A stretch of 20,507 nucleotides of DNA from Longicatena sp. (GCA_020025055.1 JAHHST010000018.1:1-20507); one strand, 5' to 3'; positions 8,349 through 16,013 are shown, counted from the stretch's first letter. Translations and numbers: made by a program. The notes: a model not told the origin generated them from the sequence alone.

Positions 8349-9515
8349 ATGAGATTTTCAAAACGAATGGAGCGTTTAGATACTTCCGTATTTTCTAAGT
8401 TAGATGAAGAGAAAAGTAAATATATTGAGGAAGGAAAAGAAGTATTTGATTTTACAATTGGTAGCCCAAATATAGCACCATCAGATGAAATTATTCATAC
8501 TTTAATTAAAGCAGCAAAAGATCCAAAAAGTTATATGTACGCTTTGCATGATATAGAAGAATTACGTCTTGCGGTAAAGCAATGGTATAAAGAAAGATAT
8601 CTTGTTGATTTAGATCCAAATACAGAAATTCTTTCTTTACAAGGATCACAGGAAGGATTAGCACATATCGCTTTAGCAATTTGCGATGAAGGTGATATTG
8701 TAATGATACCAAGTCCAAGTTATCCAGTATTTGCGAATGGACCAAGAATTGCTGGAGCACAAATTTATGAAATGCCAATGAAGGAAGAAAATAATTTTAT
8801 TATTCAATTACAGGATATTCCAGAAGAGATTGCAAAAAAAGCAAAAATGATGATTGTATCCTATCCTAATAATCCAACAGGTGTTACTGCACCGGATTCA
8901 TTTTATGAGGAATTAATTCGTTTTGCTAAAAAATATGACATTATTGTTTTACATGATACTGCATATAGCAATTTGGTATTTGATGGTGAAGAAGGAAAAA
9001 GCTTTTTATATTATAAAGGAGCAAAAGATGTAGGAATTGAATTTAATTCATTTTCTAAAACTTATGGAATGGCAGGAGCTCGCATTGGTATGTGTGTTGG
9101 AAATAAAGATATTGTAGCGATGCTTCGTAAGTTAAAAAGTAATATTGATTATGGAATGTTTTTACCAATTCAAAAAGCAGCAATTACTGCTTTGACACAA
9201 GATCAAAGTATCGTAGAAAAAACAAGGATAGAGTATCAGAAGCGAAGAGATATGTTGGTAAAAGGATTACGTGATTTAGGGTGGAATGTAGAACCATGCC
9301 AAGCCACAATGTTCATGTGGGCTAAAATACCTGATCAATATCAAACTAGTGAACAGTTTTCTATTGAGTTATTAAAACAAACAGGAATTTTAGTAACTCC
9401 AGGAAGTACTTTTGGAAAGTATGGAGAGGGATTTGTACGAATTGCACTTGTTCAAAGTGAAGATGTAATTCAGCGCGCATTGCAGAAAATAAAAGAAGTA
9501 GGATTCTTTTTATGA
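8349..9515 (+). CDS. PLP-dependent aminotransferase, class I/II
   Basis: A 388-residue fold-type I PLP enzyme that transfers an amino group between an amino acid and a 2-oxoacid. Motifs seen: substrate-arm region FTIGSPNIAPSD near the N-terminus; SYPNNPTG with the PLP-contacting Asn; HDTAYSNLVFDG with Asp/Tyr; and SFSKTYGMAGARIG with the Schiff-base Lys at about residue 237. The C-terminal GEGFVRIALV contains the carboxylate-binding Arg. It resembles the aspartate/alanine and LL-diaminopimelate aminotransferase group; the exact substrate cannot be assigned. Start: ATG 8343 abuts the GAGGG (8338-8342), whereas ATG 8349 is 6 nt downstream of it and is preferred. Its stop overlaps the start of the S51 peptidase (ATGA), implying translational coupling. 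Confidence 0.9.
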   Translation: MRFSKRMERLDTSVFSKLDEEKSKYIEEGKEVFDFTIGSPNIAPSDEIIHTLIKAAKDPKSYMYALHDIEELRLAVKQWYKERYLVDLDPNTEILSLQGSQEGLAHIALAICDEGDIVMIPSPSYPVFANGPRIAGAQIYEMPMKEENNFIIQLQDIPEEIAKKAKMMIVSYPNNPTGVTAPDSFYEELIRFAKKYDIIVLHDTAYSNLVFDGEEGKSFLYYKGAKDVGIEFNSFSKTYGMAGARIGMCVGNKDIVAMLRKLKSNIDYGMFLPIQKAAITALTQDQSIVEKTRIEYQKRRDMLVKGLRDLGWNVEPCQATMFMWAKIPDQYQTSEQFSIELLKQTGILVTPGSTFGKYGEGFVRIALVQSEDVIQRALQKIKEVGFFL

Positions 9516-10114
9516 GTAGAACGTTAGTGGCTATTGGTGGAGGGAGTTTTCAAAAAAAAGAGACGATTTTAATTGATTCGTATATTGTTGAGCGGACAGG
9601 AAAAAGAAATCCAAATGTTATTTTTATTCCTGCTGCATCTAAGGATGATCAAGGGTATTCTAAGCGGTTTAAACAATATTATCGAAGTTTAGGATGCAAT
9701 GTTGAATCTATTCGTCTATGGCATACAAAACTAGATTATCGATGTATTCAAGAACAAATCTTACAGGCTGATATTATCTATTTTGGTGGTGGAAATACAA
9801 ATTTGTTAATGCAGGCAATTTTTAATTTTCAATTGCAAGAAACTCTTCGGAAAGCATATGATCAAGGAATAGTAATTTGTGGATTAAGTGCGGGGGCAAA
9901 CATTTTATTTACATATGGATATAGCGATAGTGGAGATGAAATGAAGTTGGTTAAGGGATGTAATTTAGTAGAAGGATTATTTTGTCCGCATTATCAAAAG
10001 GCGGAAAGAAAAGGTTTTGATGAGATATGCAAAATGTATCCAAATTTAAAGTATTATTCATGTGAGGATAATTATGCGATTTGTTTTGAAGAAAATAATG
10101 TAAAAAAGATATAA
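9512..10114 (+). CDS. Peptidase family S51 (dipeptidase E-like)
   Basis: A 200-residue protein with the S51 fold. It opens with VAIGGGSF, has the loop YFGGGNTN, and carries the nucleophile elbow GLSAGAN with Ser126. The likely catalytic His160 is in FCPHYQ. S51 members include PepE, which releases N-terminal aspartate from dipeptides, and cyanophycinases; this one is closer in size to PepE/YgaJ. It is somewhat shorter than the usual 210-235 residues and stops soon after the SCEDNYAICFEE strand. Shifting frame in the late A-run gives only a few more codons in either other frame, so a simple frameshift does not explain the length. The 4-bp overlap with the aminotransferase suggests a joint pathway, for example peptide-derived aspartate passed to transamination; that link is inference. 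Confidence 0.85.
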   Translation: MSRTLVAIGGGSFQKKETILIDSYIVERTGKRNPNVIFIPAASKDDQGYSKRFKQYYRSLGCNVESIRLWHTKLDYRCIQEQILQADIIYFGGGNTNLLMQAIFNFQLQETLRKAYDQGIVICGLSAGANILFTYGYSDSGDEMKLVKGCNLVEGLFCPHYQKAERKGFDEICKMYPNLKYYSCEDNYAICFEENNVKKI

Positions 10115-10150
10115 AATGTGAGATATTTATTTATTTTATATCTTTTTTTT
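10102..10150 (+). terminator. Terminator overlapping the 3' end of the S51 peptidase gene
   Basis: A perfect 16-bp inverted repeat, 10102-10117 with 10133-10148, has a 15-nt loop and a T8 run. The left arm contains the last codons and the stop codon of the peptidase gene, so translation to the end could hinder folding. AT-rich stem. Confidence 0.78.
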
Positions 10151-10202
10151 ATAGATTATTTAAAATACAAAGTATCTAAAAGAAAGATTGTAATAATATT
10201 GC

Positions 10203-10231
10203 TTGATTTAATTTTTTTTTTTATATATAAT
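10203..10231 (+). promoter_or_regulatory. Promoter for the purine permease
   Basis: -35 box TTGATT (10203-10208), 17-bp spacer that is mostly T, perfect -10 box TATAAT (10226-10231). Predicted transcription start near 10238, giving a leader of about 80 nt. I see no purine riboswitch core in that leader. Confidence 0.7.
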
Positions 10232-10316
10232 TAAAACATGTTTGTTCACATTTTATGTTAAAACATGGGAAATTATGTTTAAAATTATACAATGTGAGGA
10301 AAGAAAAGAGGATATT

Positions 10317-11648
10317 ATGTTAGAAAGAGTATTTAAACTAAAAGAGAAGAACACAAATGTAAAGACAGAAATTATTGCTGGACTTACAACGTTCTTAGCA
10401 ATGGCTTATATTTTAGGTCTTAACCCAATTATTTTAGCTGATGCAGGAATGGATAAAGCATCTGTATTCTTGGCAACAGCTATTTCAGCCGGTATTGCAT
10501 CTATTTTAATGGGGGTAATTGCGAATTATCCAGTATCATTAGCTGCAGGTATGGGTGTTAATGCATTATTTGCTTATACAGTTTGCGGACAGATGGGTAT
10601 GAGTTGGCAAGCTGGCTTAGCTGCTGTATTTGTTTCTGGTTTAATTTTTGTTGTTATTTCAGTAACAGGAATTAGAAAAGCAATTATTAATGCAATTCCA
10701 CAACAATTAAAACTTGCAATTGGTGCAGGTATTGGTTTCTTTATTGCTTTTGTTGGTTTAAAAAATGCTGGTATTATTGCAGCAAGCCCTGCAACATTTG
10801 TTACTTTGGGAAATTTATCTGAACCAACTGTTTTACTTGCAATATGTGGAATTTTAGTTACGATTGTACTAGTTGTAAAAAAAGTTCCAGCTGGTGTTTT
10901 CATTGGTATGGTAATTACAGCTGTTATTGGTATAATTTGTGGTTCAATGGGAATGGAAGGTATGCCTACATTACCTAATTCATTTATTGAAACTAATTTC
11001 CATTTAGGTGCTGCTGGAGCCTTTGTTTCTGGATTTGGTGAATTGTTTGCAGATCCATTTAAAGCATTTGTTGCATTATTTTCATTCTTATTTGTAGATT
11101 TCTTTGATACTGCAGGTACATTGGTTGCTATTGGAAACCGTATTGGAATTATTAATAAAGAAGGGGAATTAGAAAATGCAGAACAAGCATTACTTGCTGA
11201 TGCGATTGGTACAGTAGCAGGTGCTGCATTAGGTACTTCAACAGTTACATCATTTGTTGAATCAACATCAGGAGTTGAAGTTGGTGGTAGAACTGGTTTA
11301 ACTGCATGTACATCTGGTATTTTATTCTTTATTTCTATTTTATTTGCACCTGTTATTTTATCAACAGTTACAAGTGCTGTTACTGCACCTGCATTAGTTG
11401 TAGTTGGAATTATGATGGCACAACAATTAAAAGGAATTGATTGGGATGATATCGTATTTGCAGCTTCAGGATTTGTTACTGTAATCGCAATGATCTTAAC
11501 ATATTCAATTTCTAATGGTATTGCATTTGGATTCATCGCTTATGCATTAGCTATGGTTTCAAATAAAAGAACAAAAGATATTCACCCAATTGTATGGGGA
11601 TTAATTATTATCTTCGTTGCTTATTTCGCATTACCTTATTTCATGTAA
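10317..11648 (+). CDS. pbuG: NCS2-family guanine/hypoxanthine (purine) permease
   Basis: A 443-residue polytopic membrane protein of the AzgA/PbuG branch of NCS2, which imports hypoxanthine, guanine or adenine, probably with protons. The N-terminus VKTEIIAGLTTFLAMAYIL, the NYPVSLAAGMGVNALFAY segment and the acidic motif FVDFFDTAGTLVAIGNR are diagnostic, as is GTSTVTSFVESTSGVEVGGRTGLTA near the second repeat. The frame runs back to a TTG at 10242, but ATG 10317 has AGAGG five bases upstream and gives the family's normal length and N-terminus. It is a single-gene unit with its own promoter and terminator. The substrate within the purines is inferred from the family. Confidence 0.93.
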   Translation: MLERVFKLKEKNTNVKTEIIAGLTTFLAMAYILGLNPIILADAGMDKASVFLATAISAGIASILMGVIANYPVSLAAGMGVNALFAYTVCGQMGMSWQAGLAAVFVSGLIFVVISVTGIRKAIINAIPQQLKLAIGAGIGFFIAFVGLKNAGIIAASPATFVTLGNLSEPTVLLAICGILVTIVLVVKKVPAGVFIGMVITAVIGIICGSMGMEGMPTLPNSFIETNFHLGAAGAFVSGFGELFADPFKAFVALFSFLFVDFFDTAGTLVAIGNRIGIINKEGELENAEQALLADAIGTVAGAALGTSTVTSFVESTSGVEVGGRTGLTACTSGILFFISILFAPVILSTVTSAVTAPALVVVGIMMAQQLKGIDWDDIVFAASGFVTVIAMILTYSISNGIAFGFIAYALAMVSNKRTKDIHPIVWGLIIIFVAYFALPYFM

Positions 11649-11680
11649 TAAGATTGTATTATTGTAAACTATAAAAAAGT

Positions 11681-11712
11681 AGCTATACAGAAAATCTGTA
11701 TGGCTTTTTTTT
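11681..11712 (+). terminator. Terminator after the purine permease
   Basis: A 10-bp stem AGCTATACAG (11681-11690) with CTGTATGGCT (11696-11705), one G-T pair, 5-nt loop, then a T run to 11712. Confidence 0.88.
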
Positions 11713-11800
11713 AAATAATTAATATTTGGATAAAGTATTTTTTTATGAATAGGACAGTAGAAATTTTCATAAATTATAAAAGGTATGATATAAAGATTAG

Positions 11801-11947
11801 ATGAAATTCATTATGATAAATAATTTTAAATTAAAGAAAAACGGAAATATTGGTATACAATTGGAAAGATTGGTAAGAAAAAAAGTACAAAATTCCAAAG
11901 CTATGAAAAAGTTATTCAAAAGCAATGAAATCGCTTGCAAAATATAA
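11801..11947 (+). CDS. Possible small basic ORF (48 codons), doubtful
   Basis: An open frame of 48 codons from ATG 11801 (or 44 from ATG 11813), rich in Lys/Arg/Asn (MKFIMINNFKLKKNG at the start). No good Shine-Dalgarno precedes either ATG, and no family is recognised. The frame contains a 13-bp direct repeat, GGAAATATTGGTA (11843-11855) and GGAAAGATTGGTA (11863-11875), spaced 20 bp. It may be a chance frame, a gene remnant or a small protein. The leader promoter overlaps its end. Confidence 0.2.
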   Translation: MKFIMINNFKLKKNGNIGIQLERLVRKKVQNSKAMKKLFKSNEIACKI

Positions 11948-11962
11948 AATATACGATACAAT
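11935..11962 (+). promoter_or_regulatory. Promoter of the ankyrin/EF-G2 leader
   Basis: -35 box TTGCAA (11935-11940), 16-bp spacer, -10 box TACAAT (11957-11962). A transcript from about 11969 would contain the 28-codon ORF and the terminator at 12083-12120 before the ankyrin gene. Confidence 0.6.
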
Positions 11963-12004
11963 ATAGCTATAAAAGAAGAAAGTGAAGAAGGGAGCGTGAG
12001 TCAA

Positions 12005-12091
12005 ATGAATAGAGTTCAAGGAGTAGACAAAGCGCTTTTAAATGTTCCTACAGCTAGAGGGACTGTTTTAATTAGGTTAAAAGGGATATAA
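12005..12091 (+). CDS. Putative 28-residue leader peptide
   Basis: ATG 12005 opens a 28-codon frame (MNRVQGVDKALLNV... ending RLKGI). A ribosome site AAGGGAG (11988-11994) lies 10 nt upstream, slightly far. An in-frame GTG at 11996 would add three residues but is too close to that site. The TAA stop (12089-12091) lies inside the left arm of the terminator at 12083-12120. A ribosome finishing this ORF would therefore cover that arm and block the hairpin. This is the geometry of a transcription-attenuation leader for the ankyrin/EF-G2 genes. No homologue is recognised; the ORF could also be incidental in a non-coding leader RNA. Confidence 0.4.
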   Translation: MNRVQGVDKALLNVPTARGTVLIRLKGI

Positions 12092-12120
12092 AGTGATTTG
12101 CTTTATGTCCGTTTTTTTTA
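12083..12120 (+). terminator. Terminator/attenuator in the ankyrin/EF-G2 leader
   Basis: Stem GGATATAAAG (12084-12093) with CTTTATGTCC (12101-12110), one G-T pair, 7-nt loop, then G followed by T8. It stands 51 bp before the ankyrin start. Just upstream, CTTTTAA (12035-12041) can pair with TTAAAAG (12077-12083), and GTTCCT (12044-12049) with AGGGAC (12058-12063), giving an adjacent stem-loop. Confidence 0.8.
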
Positions 12121-12170
12121 TTCACTTATGATTCCATAATAATTGATAATACATAAAGGAGGAATTTAAA

Positions 12171-12842
12171 ATGGATCAAAAATTTAATAAGGTATTTTGG
12201 GATGCATGTGCAAGTGGTGATTTTGCAACCGTATGTTCTGAGATAAAAAAAGGTGTTGATATTAATTATCAAAATGGTGATGGAAGAACTGCTTTAATGC
12301 GTGCGGCAAAAAGAGATTATAAAGATATTGTTCGTGTTTTATTAGATAATGGTGCAGATGTTAATTTAGAAGATAATAAAGGAAAAACTGCAATTATGGG
12401 TGCAGCAAAAAAAGGAAATAAAACGATTTGTAAAAAATTAATCGAAGCAGGGGCAGATGTATCTAAAGCTGATGATCGTGGACGAACAGCATTGATGAGA
12501 GCAGCATTTTTAGGACATGATCGTTGTGTAACAGTTTTACTTGACGCAGGAGCAGATATTAATGCACATGATGAAGTTGGAAGAACTGCATTGATGGAAG
12601 CATGTGTAGCATTTAAAAAAGATGTTATTCGTTTATTGATTGAACGAGGAGCTGATGTGAATACTTGTGATAATAATGGGTGTACAGCATTGATGAGAGC
12701 TGCTTATGGTGGATATGTAAGTTTAGTTGAAGATTTACTTGCGAATGGAGCAGATAAAGACTTAAGTGATAAAGAAGGTCGAAAGGCTATTCATTATGTC
12801 AGAGATGATTGCTTGGCTCAATTAAAGCCTATTTTGAAATAG
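12171..12842 (+). CDS. Ankyrin-repeat protein
   Basis: A 223-residue soluble protein made almost wholly of ankyrin repeats. There is an N-cap (1-34), five full 33-residue repeats at 35-67, 68-100, 101-133, 134-166 and 167-199, and a C-cap (200-223). Each repeat follows D-x-x-G-R-T-A-L-M-R-A-A and ends in L-L-x-x-G-A-D-V-N. At the DNA level this gives an imperfect 99-bp tandem repeat. No signal peptide or membrane segment is seen, so it should act in the cytoplasm as a protein-binding scaffold. The strong AAAGGAGG (12155-12162) sits 8 nt before ATG. The EF-G-like gene begins 12 nt after its stop, with its ribosome site overlapping that stop, so the two are co-expressed and may interact; that is inference. 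Confidence 0.92.
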   Translation: MDQKFNKVFWDACASGDFATVCSEIKKGVDINYQNGDGRTALMRAAKRDYKDIVRVLLDNGADVNLEDNKGKTAIMGAAKKGNKTICKKLIEAGADVSKADDRGRTALMRAAFLGHDRCVTVLLDAGADINAHDEVGRTALMEACVAFKKDVIRLLIERGADVNTCDNNGCTALMRAAYGGYVSLVEDLLANGADKDLSDKEGRKAIHYVRDDCLAQLKPILK

Positions 12843-12854
12843 GAGGATGACATT

Positions 12855-14936
12855 ATGAGAGACTATTTATCAAGTGAAGTACGTAATGTAACAGTACTTG
12901 GTCATACAGGTGTAGGAAAAACTGCTGTTTTAGAAAGTATGTTATATTTTACAAAAGCAAGTGAACGTTTTGGTGTTACAAGTGAAGGTAGTTCTTTAAT
13001 CGACTATGATCCAGAAGAAATAAAAAGAGGATTGAGTGTTTATGCAACGCTTGTTCCTATTGAATGGAAAGAGTGTAAAATAAATTTTATTGATACACCA
13101 GGTTATTTAGATTTCGTTCGTGGTGCTGAAGCTGGAATTGCTGTAGGAGATAGTGCGTTGATTGTTGTGGATGCAAAAGATGCAGTTCAACCTGGAACAC
13201 AACGTGCATGGGAAATTGCAGAACAACATGGGATTCCAACAATCTTCTTTATTAATAAATTAGATGAAGAAAATACTTCTTTTGATACGGCATATCACGC
13301 TTTACGTGATGAATTTGGTAAAGCAATAATTCCTTTTGAAGTTCCAATTGTTGAAAATGATAAAATTATTGGTTCTATCAATATCTTAAGAAATAAAGCA
13401 TGGTATTATGAAGGACCACTTGCAGATCCTAATCATGCACAACCGGTACCTGAAGATATGGAAGATGTAGTTAATGAATATCGTAATCAAATTGCTGAAG
13501 CCATTGCGATGAGCGATGATGATTTGATGGAAAAATATTTTAGTGGAGAAGAATTTAGCGAAAGTGAATTAACTCGTGGAGTTCGTCTAGGAGTACGTAA
13601 TGGAGAAATTCGTCCAGTATTTAGTGGTAGCGCAACCCATACAATTGGAATAGAGCGATTAATGGATTTAATTGTTAAGTATTTTCCAACATACGGAGAA
13701 CATGGTAGTGTTGTTGTTACTGATGCAGAAACGAATGAATTAGTAGAACTTGAAACAAATGAAAAAGAAAGTTTATGTGCACAAGTTTTTAAAACAATTG
13801 TGGATCCATTTGTTGGAAGAATCTCTTATATTAAGGTATTAAGTGGAGTATTAAATAGTGATTCAACTGTTTATAATACAAGAAAAGATCAATTAGAAAA
13901 AATTAGTACAATTTTCATCGTAAAAGGAAAACATCAAACTGCAGTTGGTAAATTATTCACTGGAGATATTGGTGCAGTTGTTAAACTTCAATGTACACAA
14001 ACAAATGATACATTATGTGATAAGGGAAAACATTATTTAGCTGATCCAATTCCATTCTCTGAACCAATGCTGGGTATGGCAGTTTATCCTAAGTCAAAAA
14101 ATGATGAAGATAAGATGAGTAGTGCATTGGCACGTATGATTGAGGAAGATCCTACTTTACGTTTAGAGAATAATAAGGAAACAAATCAAATTATTTTATA
14201 TGGTGTAGGAGATCAACATATTGAAGTAGTATTAAATAAATTATTAGCAAAATATAAAGTAGAAGTTCGATTAGAAACGCCAAAAGTACCATATCGTGAA
14301 ACAATTCGTAAAAAAGCAACAGGAGAAGGAAGACATAAAAAACAATCTGGTGGACATGGACAATTTGGACATGTATTCATCGATTATGAACCAAATCCAG
14401 ATGAAGATGAAATGGTATTTGAAGAAAAAGTATTTGGTGGTGCAGTTCCACGACAATATTTCCCAGCTGTTGAGACAGGACTTCGTGAATGTATGGAACA
14501 TGGTATTTTAGCAGGATATAAAGTAGTAAATGTAAAAGCAACTTTATTTGATGGTAAATATCATGATGTTGACTCAAGTGAAATGGCATTTAAACTTGCG
14601 GCAAGATTATCTTATAAAGATGGAATGGCCAAAGCACAACCTATTTTATTAGAGCCAATTGTAGATATTAAAGTAAAAGTACCAGATGAATTCACGGGTA
14701 CAATTATTGGGGATTTTAATAAGCGACGTGGTTCTATCATAGGTATGGATTTAGTAGATGGATATCAAGAAATTACTGCACAAGTACCACTTGCGGAAGT
14801 ACAAAAATATCCAATTGATTTACGTGCAATGACGCAAGGACGTGGTGTTTATACACAAAAATTCAATCGCTATGATCCAGTACCAGCAAGTCTTGCTGAA
14901 AAAATTATTGCACAACATAAACAAGAGGAAGAATAA
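12855..14936 (+). CDS. Elongation factor G-like GTPase (EF-G2 type)
   Basis: A 693-residue translational GTPase with full EF-G length and domain order. G motifs: G1 GHTGVGKT (16-23), G2 region RGLSV, G3 DTPGYLDF (80-87) and G4 NKLD (134-137). Domain IV shows YRETIRKKATGEGRHKKQ and GGHGQFGHV, and domain V has GDFNKRRGSIIGMD. The G3 His found in housekeeping EF-G (DTPGH) is Tyr84 here, and G2 is RGLSV where EF-G has RGITI. Both point to the EF-G2/FusA2 paralogue group rather than the main factor or TetM-type protection protein. Its role is unclear; proposed roles for the group concern ribosome function outside normal elongation. ATG 12855 is preceded by AGGAGG (12841-12846). It forms an operon with the ankyrin gene. 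Confidence 0.9.
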   Translation: MRDYLSSEVRNVTVLGHTGVGKTAVLESMLYFTKASERFGVTSEGSSLIDYDPEEIKRGLSVYATLVPIEWKECKINFIDTPGYLDFVRGAEAGIAVGDSALIVVDAKDAVQPGTQRAWEIAEQHGIPTIFFINKLDEENTSFDTAYHALRDEFGKAIIPFEVPIVENDKIIGSINILRNKAWYYEGPLADPNHAQPVPEDMEDVVNEYRNQIAEAIAMSDDDLMEKYFSGEEFSESELTRGVRLGVRNGEIRPVFSGSATHTIGIERLMDLIVKYFPTYGEHGSVVVTDAETNELVELETNEKESLCAQVFKTIVDPFVGRISYIKVLSGVLNSDSTVYNTRKDQLEKISTIFIVKGKHQTAVGKLFTGDIGAVVKLQCTQTNDTLCDKGKHYLADPIPFSEPMLGMAVYPKSKNDEDKMSSALARMIEEDPTLRLENNKETNQIILYGVGDQHIEVVLNKLLAKYKVEVRLETPKVPYRETIRKKATGEGRHKKQSGGHGQFGHVFIDYEPNPDEDEMVFEEKVFGGAVPRQYFPAVETGLRECMEHGILAGYKVVNVKATLFDGKYHDVDSSEMAFKLAARLSYKDGMAKAQPILLEPIVDIKVKVPDEFTGTIIGDFNKRRGSIIGMDLVDGYQEITAQVPLAEVQKYPIDLRAMTQGRGVYTQKFNRYDPVPASLAEKIIAQHKQEEE

Positions 14937-14940
14937 AATT

Positions 14941-14972
14941 AATAAAAACGAGTAAATTTACTCGTTTTTATT
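14941..14972 (+). terminator. Terminator after the EF-G-like gene
   Basis: A perfect 32-bp palindrome (two 16-base halves) whose right side reads TTTACTCGTTTTTATT. It should fold as ACGAGTA/TACTCGT with flanking A/T pairs around a small AATT loop, and could act in both directions. Confidence 0.85.
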
Positions 14973-15022
14973 ATGGAAAAAGAGTATGATTGAATGGAAA
15001 AATAAAACTGATGGAGGTCAAA

Positions 15023-15979
15023 ATGAAAGAAATTAAGATTACTGATATAAATGGAATCCAAGTAGGTCAAGCAGAAAATCAAGAAGCAGGGACTGGATGT
15101 ACCGTTATTCTTTGTAAAGAGGGTGCAACTGCAGGTGTTGATGTAAGAGGCGGAGGTCCTGCTACACGAGAGACAGATCTATTAAATCCGATTAACATGG
15201 TAGAAAAAATTCATGGGGTAATGCTAAGTGGTGGAAGTGCATATGGACTTGATGCGGCAAGTGGTGCTATGCAGTATTTAGAAGAAAATGATTGTGGTTT
15301 TGATATGGATGTTTGCAAAGTACCTATTGTGTGTGGAGCTAGTTTATTTGATTTATCTGTTGGAGATCCACATATTCGTCCAGATAAATCAATGGGATAT
15401 CAAGCATGTATAGATAGTGAAAATCATCAATTTTTACAAGGAAATCATGGTGCAGGAACAGGGGCTAGTGTAGGAAAATTACTTGGCTTTGATAAGGCTA
15501 TGAAAAGTGGTATTGGAACTTATGGAGTGCAGGTTGAAGATTTAAAGGTTGCTTGTGTTTGTGCTGTGAATGCTTGTGGTAATGTTGTAGATTATAAAAC
15601 AAATGAACCTTTAGCAGGTGTTTATCAATCGGAATTAAATACGTTAATAACATATGAAGATTTATTAGCACAACTTCATAAGTTACGTAAATTGCATGAT
15701 GGAAATACTACCATTGCTTGTGTAGTAACGAATGCAAAACTAAATAAGGCACAATGTACAAAGATTGCAGGAATCGCTCATAATGGATATGCAAGAGCAA
15801 TTCGTCCAGTTCATACGATGAGTGATGGTGATACAATTTTTTTATTGAGTACAAATGAAGTAGAAGCAACACCAGATGAAGTAGGAATACTTGCAACGGA
15901 AGTTATTGCAACCGCTATAAAAAATGCAGTTTTACATGCGGAAAGTGCATATGGATTAAAAGCATATAAAGATTTATAA
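15023..15979 (+). CDS. P1-family (S58, DmpA/NylC-like) self-processing peptidase
   Basis: A 318-residue member of the DmpA/NylC family, whose precursors cleave themselves into two chains to free an N-terminal Ser or Thr nucleophile. Here the predicted cut is Asn228-Thr229 in GNTTIACVVTNA, as in NylC. Upstream family motifs are GVDVRGGGPATRETDLL, MLSGGSAYGLDAASG and HGAGTGASVGKLLG. A C-terminal SDGDTIFLLST block follows the nucleophile. Relatives include aminopeptidases that accept D- or beta-amino acids and nylon-oligomer hydrolases; the natural substrate here is unknown. No signal peptide, so cytoplasmic. A longer frame begins at TTG 14990, but GGAGGT (15013-15018) is 5 nt before ATG 15023. 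A possible -10 (TATGAT, 14985-14990) lacks a good -35, so it may depend on read-through. Confidence 0.9.
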   Translation: MKEIKITDINGIQVGQAENQEAGTGCTVILCKEGATAGVDVRGGGPATRETDLLNPINMVEKIHGVMLSGGSAYGLDAASGAMQYLEENDCGFDMDVCKVPIVCGASLFDLSVGDPHIRPDKSMGYQACIDSENHQFLQGNHGAGTGASVGKLLGFDKAMKSGIGTYGVQVEDLKVACVCAVNACGNVVDYKTNEPLAGVYQSELNTLITYEDLLAQLHKLRKLHDGNTTIACVVTNAKLNKAQCTKIAGIAHNGYARAIRPVHTMSDGDTIFLLSTNEVEATPDEVGILATEVIATAIKNAVLHAESAYGLKAYKDL

Positions 15980-16013
15980 TAGAATGATTCATTTACAATA
16001 TATGGAAAACTTA

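Noticed and set aside
10242..10316. Longer N-terminus of the purine permease from a TTG
   Set aside because: It would add 25 residues absent from the family, while ATG 10317 has a well-spaced AGAGG.
10238..10316. Guanine/adenine riboswitch before the purine permease
   Set aside because: The conserved core of the purine aptamer (TATGG ... TTTCTACC type) is not present.
10574..11536. A 320-codon minus-strand frame antisense to the purine permease
   Set aside because: It is a mirror of a strongly supported gene, rich in Asn, Pro, Thr and Ile with no recognisable motif, and has no ribosome site.
11969..12120. T-box leader before the ankyrin gene
   Set aside because: No TGGNACCGCG-like T-box and no plausible specifier stem; the small ORF with terminator fits better.
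12121..12150. Separate promoter directly before the ankyrin gene (TTCACT, 18 bp, GATAAT)
   Set aside because: It would start transcription at about 12157, inside the ribosome site, leaving no usable leader. Not excluded, but less likely than the upstream promoter.
12855..14936. TetM-type ribosomal protection protein
   Set aside because: The G3 motif, domain IV sequence and neighbours fit the EF-G2 group better, and no resistance-cassette features are nearby.
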